A stretch of DNA of 64,000 nucleotides from SPJN01 sp965229935 (GTDB lineage Bacteria > Pseudomonadota > Alphaproteobacteria > SPJN01), in contig CBDDKB010000002.1 in NCBI GenBank assembly GCA_965229935.1, positions 558,001 to 622,000 of the forward strand, in the 5' to 3' direction. Position 1 is the stretch's first letter. Each line of letters begins with the position of its first letter. The notes under the pieces were generated by a model. It was not told the origin of the DNA. It was given only the letters and a program-made list of their open reading frames with translations, and searched no databases. Positions 60,223-64,000 of this stretch are shown in pieces. A program made the position numbers and the translations under genes.

Positions 60223-60247
60223 TCAGGCCTATAGCTATTTGCGTATG

Positions 60248-60287
60248 AAAACCCGGCGGCATGATGCTACCGGGTTTTCTTTTTTTG
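60248..60287 (+). terminator. Rho-independent terminator
   Basis: AAAACCCGG (60248-60256) pairs with CCGGGTTTT (60270-60278), followed by CTTTTTTT. Confidence 0.9.
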
Positions 60288-60290
60288 CGG

Positions 60291-62345
60291 TCAGATTTCC
60301 GCAGCAAGATAGCTGGCCTGATTAATGGCCCGCTTGGCATCAAGCTCCGCCGCTAGGTCAGCGCCACCGATCAGGTGTAATGGCTTGCCGCAATCCTGTA
60401 GCTCATCATACAGCGTGCGCAATTCGGTTTGTCCGGCGCAGATGATAACCGTGTCTACAGGTATGCTCATCGGTTCATTGTGGACAGTGATGTGAATGCC
60501 ATCATCGTCGATGCGCTTATACTCGACGCCATTCATCATCTTGACTTGACGACGGGCAAGGGCCAACCGATGGGTCCACCCGGTGGTTTTGCCAAGCCCC
60601 TTACCAACGCCGCTGGTCTTGCGCTGCATCAGAAAGATGTCGCGATCTGCGCGTTCGACCACAGGCTCTACCCCTGTAACGCCGCCACGGGGATGGTTTT
60701 TGAAGTCGATGCCCCATTCCCTGGCGAATATATCGATGTCGAGCGATGCGGACTTGCCCTTGTGGGAAATTAGTTCGGCGACGTCAAAGCCGATGCCGCC
60801 TGCGCCGATAATGGCGACGGATTTGCCAATCTCGCGCTTGCCCAAAATCGCGTCGATATAGGGCATGACCATAGGATGGTCGATCCCGTCAATTGGCGGT
60901 GTGCGCGGGCTGATACCTGTCGCGACAACCACCTCGTCAAAATCACCATCGCGCAACATAGCTGCATCAACGCGCGTGTTCAGGTTCAGTGTAACGCCTG
61001 TCACCTCAATACGTTTTTGGAAATAGCGTAGGGTTTCGTAAAATTCCTCTTTGCCGGGGATGCGTTTGGCATAGTTGAATTGGCCGCCGATTTCGTCGGC
61101 AGAATCAAACAGGGTGACCTTGTGGCCTCGTTCGGCAGCGATGGTTGAAAAGGCAAGCCCGGCAGGCCCTGCGCCCACAACGGCAATCTTTTTCGGGGAA
61201 GTTGTGGCGGGGTAATTCAACTGTGTTTCATGACAGGCGCGGGCATTTACAAGGCAGCTTGTGATCTTGCCCGTAAAAGTATGATCAAGGCAGGCTTGGT
61301 TACAGCCGATACAGGTGTTGATCTCGTCCTCGCGGCCTTCTAGTGCCTTGTTGGCAAGCTCAGCATCAGCCAGCATGGGCCGCGCCATTGAGACGATATC
61401 GGCATAGCCCTGTTCAAGCACGTCTTCTGCCGTGTCGGGCATATTGATGCGGTTCGACGTGATGCAAGGAATGGAAACTTCCTTTTTCAGCCGCCCGGTG
61501 ACAGAGGCAAAGGCCGCACGGGGCACCATTGTCGCAATGGTTGGCACGGCGCTTTCATGCCAAGTGAAGTGGGTTGAGATGATGGAAACGCCGACAGCCT
61601 CAAGTGCCTTGGCGAGTGTCACAATCTCCTCCCACGACATGCCGCCTTGCAGCATATCCATCGCAGCAATACGGAAGATAACGATAAAGTCCGGGCCAAC
61701 CGCTTCGCGGCAACGACGCGCAACCTCTACCGGGAAGCGCATGCGGTTTTCAAATGACCCGCCATACTCGTCTGTGCGTTGATTGGTTTTCTCAACCAAA
61801 AAGGTGCTAAGCAGATAGCCCGCAGACCCGATGATCTCTACCCCGTCATAGCCTGCCTCTTTGGCGCGGGCGGCGCAGTTGGCGAAATCGTTTAACTGCT
61901 TTTCAATGCCTTCTGCATCAAGCTCATGCGGGACATGTCTCGCGATGGGTGACCGAACGGGAGAGGGGGCGACGCACCCTTCATGTCCGGCAAGTGGCCC
62001 CGTGTGCAGTATCTGCATGCAGATTTTCGCATCTGGCGCAGCGGCATGAACCGCATCCGTTACCATTTTATGTTGGGTTGCCTCTTCTGCGGTGCTGAGC
62101 TTGGTGCCCATGCCGCCTTCACTGTTGGGTGAAATGCCGCCTGTGATGATCATGCCCACGCCGCCCGCAGCGCGTTCAGCGAAATAGGCCGCCATGCGCT
62201 CAAAGCCATTTTCCGCTTCCTCTAGCCCGGTATGCATCGACCCCATCAAAATGCGGTTTTTAATGGTGGTATGATCAAGTTCGAGCGGTGAAAATAGCTT
62301 GGGGTAACGTGTTACACCCACATAGGTTGCAGCTTGTGCTGACAT
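60291..62345 (-). CDS. fadH: 2,4-dienoyl-CoA reductase-like flavoenzyme (FadH)
   Basis: A 684-residue protein of full FadH length. The N-terminal old-yellow-enzyme TIM barrel reads LFSPLELDHTTIKNRILMGSMHTGLEE, EIIGSAGYLLSTFLVEKTNQRTDEYGGS and VSMARPMLADAELANKA. The 4Fe-4S cysteines are CIGCNQAC and CLVNARAC. The C-terminal FAD/NADPH domain has AVVGAGPAGLAFS and AIIGAGGIGFDVAEL. It reduces dienoyl-CoAs from unsaturated fatty acids or related substrates. The start at 62345 has AAGGGAG; a 52-codon upstream extension lacks support. Confidence 0.94.
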   Translation of the reverse strand: MSAQAATYVGVTRYPKLFSPLELDHTTIKNRILMGSMHTGLEEAENGFERMAAYFAERAAGGVGMIITGGISPNSEGGMGTKLSTAEEATQHKMVTDAVHAAAPDAKICMQILHTGPLAGHEGCVAPSPVRSPIARHVPHELDAEGIEKQLNDFANCAARAKEAGYDGVEIIGSAGYLLSTFLVEKTNQRTDEYGGSFENRMRFPVEVARRCREAVGPDFIVIFRIAAMDMLQGGMSWEEIVTLAKALEAVGVSIISTHFTWHESAVPTIATMVPRAAFASVTGRLKKEVSIPCITSNRINMPDTAEDVLEQGYADIVSMARPMLADAELANKALEGREDEINTCIGCNQACLDHTFTGKITSCLVNARACHETQLNYPATTSPKKIAVVGAGPAGLAFSTIAAERGHKVTLFDSADEIGGQFNYAKRIPGKEEFYETLRYFQKRIEVTGVTLNLNTRVDAAMLRDGDFDEVVVATGISPRTPPIDGIDHPMVMPYIDAILGKREIGKSVAIIGAGGIGFDVAELISHKGKSASLDIDIFAREWGIDFKNHPRGGVTGVEPVVERADRDIFLMQRKTSGVGKGLGKTTGWTHRLALARRQVKMMNGVEYKRIDDDGIHITVHNEPMSIPVDTVIICAGQTELRTLYDELQDCGKPLHLIGGADLAAELDAKRAINQASYLAAEI

Positions 62346-62516
62346 TGCTGGAACTCCCTTTTCGTAATATTTGTCCTGATTGGATAGCCGAAATTCTTCG
62401 CGAAAGGAAGATTGACCCAAGGTCAGCGCCGTAAACGCCGGAAACGAAGGGCGTTTTGTCATGTGTAGTGGAAGGGGGATATGGCCTAAAACAGGTCCCA
62501 ACTAATCAGGGGCACT

Positions 62517-63881
62517 ATGTCAAACTCCACCTCAAAATTGGCGCAGCACTGGCAAACTAATCGCGTGATCTACATCACCCTCGTTGGGATGATGGCGACG
62601 GGGTTTCCGTTCACGATCCTGACGGTGGCGCTAAAGCCTATTGCGGAAGAGTTTGCCGTGACGGAGGCCTTGGCCACTTGGACCGTATCAGCGCCCATGT
62701 TGATCAGCGCCGTTTGCTTTCCCTTGATGGGTAAAGTCGGCGACACTTATGGGCATCGGCGCGTGTTTCTTATTGGTATCAGTCTATCGACAGTTTTCGC
62801 CGCCTGCTGCTTTTTCGCCTGGGATATTTGGTCCCTGATTATCTTCCGCGTGTTGTCCATGCTATTTGCCGGGGCGACGACCCCGTCTGGCATGGCGATC
62901 CTGTTTCACCAGTATGAGGGGGATGAGCGGGCGCGGGCTGTCGGCTGGTGGGCAATGGGTGGGCCGGGCTCTGCCGCATTGGGCCTAATCGCAGGTGGCC
63001 CGATGGTTGATATTTGGGGCTGGCGATCAGTCTTTATGTTTCAAATTTTGTGCGGTGCGCTTGCGTGGATCATTGCGCTGACGTCGTTGCCAGAGACAAA
63101 CAAACGACCCGCAGCATTTGACCATATCGGCAATTTGATCCTGATCGTGGCGTTGTTGTGTCTATTGTTTGCGATCAGCTCAGTCAGTGATCAAGATATT
63201 GCGGCTTTGACAAAATGGGGCGTCGCCCTGATCGGGATTGTGGGGCTTGTCGCTTTCTTGAAATATGAGAATTTTGCCGCCGACCCAATTGTGCCGCAGG
63301 GATTGTTGACCACCCGCAATTTTGCCAATCCGTCATGGGCGTCCTTTATGTTACAGGCGGCCTATTTGGGGGCGCTTGTGGTGACGCCGATTACGTTGAT
63401 CGATATATTCGGCTATTCAATTTCTGTTGCTGCGGGCTTGATGTTGCTTCGAACTGCAAGTTTGACCATTGCGACCCCCTTTGGTGGGCGTCTTGCGACA
63501 GCATTGTCTGAACGGGTTGCGGCCATGATTGGTATATCGCTTCAAGCGGTCGGGATCGCGATTATGGCTGCGGGTGTTTATGTGCTGCGGATCGAGCTGT
63601 TGTTAGTAGGTCTGGTCATACAGGGCGTTGGCCACGGCTTGGCCTTCCCACCCCTAACGGCGATTATTGCAACGGCGGTGGAACCGGGCCTGTTTGGCAC
63701 GGCATCGGGGCTTAACCGCCTGATCAGTCAAATCGGCTCCTCACTGGGTTTAAGCCTGTTCGGTGCGCTGCTTGCCATACCGCCAGAATCCCTCAACCTG
63801 CCGATGATCTTTCTGATCGGCAGCGGATTGACGGTGATTGGGCTGGTGCCTGCCGCACTGATTAAACGGCCAACAGGCTGA
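62517..63881 (+). CDS. MFS transporter (DHA2-like)
   Basis: A 454-residue transporter with about fourteen hydrophobic segments. MMATGFPFTILTVALKPIAEEF, SAPMLISAVCFPLMGKVGDTYGHRRVFLIG (MFS motif A) and GVGHGLAFPPLTAIIATAVEPGLFGTASGLNRLISQIGSSLGL are typical of DHA2/EmrB-like exporters, though the protein is shorter than most. AGGGG precedes the ATG. It is divergent from fadH. The substrate is unknown. Confidence 0.88.
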   Translation: MSNSTSKLAQHWQTNRVIYITLVGMMATGFPFTILTVALKPIAEEFAVTEALATWTVSAPMLISAVCFPLMGKVGDTYGHRRVFLIGISLSTVFAACCFFAWDIWSLIIFRVLSMLFAGATTPSGMAILFHQYEGDERARAVGWWAMGGPGSAALGLIAGGPMVDIWGWRSVFMFQILCGALAWIIALTSLPETNKRPAAFDHIGNLILIVALLCLLFAISSVSDQDIAALTKWGVALIGIVGLVAFLKYENFAADPIVPQGLLTTRNFANPSWASFMLQAAYLGALVVTPITLIDIFGYSISVAAGLMLLRTASLTIATPFGGRLATALSERVAAMIGISLQAVGIAIMAAGVYVLRIELLLVGLVIQGVGHGLAFPPLTAIIATAVEPGLFGTASGLNRLISQIGSSLGLSLFGALLAIPPESLNLPMIFLIGSGLTVIGLVPAALIKRPTG

Positions 63882-63952
63882 TCTTTGTTTTGACAAATCT
63901 GTTCCGCTGCGGCTTGATTGCGTCAAAGCAATTAAACTAAGGCGGGGCAGAT

Positions 63953-64000
63953 ATGACGACGATCAACACAGTGACCGGCACGATCAATTCAGACACTATG
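63953..64000 (+). CDS. Phosphotriesterase-family protein, 5' fragment
   Basis: Only the first 16 codons are in the window. MTTINTVTGTINSDTM matches the usual opening of phosphotriesterase-like amidohydrolases (TVTGPI-x-DxLG before the metal-binding MHEH). AAGGCGGGG lies upstream. The identification rests on a very short segment. Confidence 0.5.
   Translation, partial: MTTINTVTGTINSDTM

Noticed and set aside
1..64000. Mobile island or phage origin for the catabolic half
   Set aside because: No integrase, transposase, tRNA-linked repeat or sharp change in base or codon use was visible, so horizontal transfer of the block cannot be supported from sequence alone.

Overview
The window looks like chromosome of a heterotrophic, probably marine, alphaproteobacterium of moderate GC content. 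The case rests on a GapR (DUF2312) gene, a tiny aa3-oxidase subunit IV gene beside a three-gene transhydrogenase (pntAA-pntAB-pntB), an FnrL-type regulator beside a ccoNOQP-GHIS cluster, divergent dps/oxyR, and a plcP-agt lipid-remodelling pair. No rRNA, tRNA, CRISPR array, insertion sequence, phage gene or origin was seen. Both ends cut a gene: an MFS transporter at the left and a phosphotriesterase-like protein at the right.

Layout. 1-12 kb: housekeeping and lipid-related genes (ArsC-like reductase, ACAD11-like acyl-CoA dehydrogenase, thioesterases, pyruvate kinase, GapR, oligoendopeptidase F, UbiB-like kinase). 12-15.3 kb: aa3 oxidase subunit IV and proton-translocating transhydrogenase, closed by a strong terminator. 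15.3-17.5 kb: four CTGTCAC-type repeats with an exact 11-bp period (a Pho box) in front of a COG2908 phosphoesterase (PlcP-like) and a GT4 glycosyltransferase (Agt-like). This matches the phosphate-starvation operon that replaces phospholipids by glycolipids, but each gene carries a single-base frameshift. 17.5-22 kb: a GT-C membrane protein, a cupin, a structured 461-bp gap with a candidate leader peptide and terminator, and dps/oxyR. 22-23.4 kb: VOC and crotonase genes.

23.4-36.1 kb is a low-oxygen module. It holds the cbb3 oxidase structural and assembly genes (with an unusually short CcoH/FixH and an extra Cys/His-containing small protein), a fused phosphotransferase/P-loop kinase, the Fnr regulator, a tandem universal stress protein, a PPK2 polyphosphate kinase and a hemerythrin. 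Three perfect TTGAT-N4-ATCAA boxes lie in front of ccoN, in the fnr/kinase intergenic region and in front of the stress-protein operon. A roughly 115-bp nested palindrome sits at the stress protein/ppk2 junction.

36-64 kb looks like a catabolic region for hydrophobic or acyl-CoA-linked substrates: a subtilase with a beta-rich C-terminus, MFS transporters, GST, DUF3604 protein, amidase, two long/short pairs of acyl-CoA dehydrogenases, alpha/beta hydrolases including an epoxide hydrolase type, a TonB-dependent receptor, an MpaB-like oxygenase, a TetR regulator, a Baeyer-Villiger-type monooxygenase and a 2,4-dienoyl-CoA reductase. The paired dehydrogenases resemble heteromeric enzymes of steroid side-chain breakdown, but the substrate cannot be read from the sequence.
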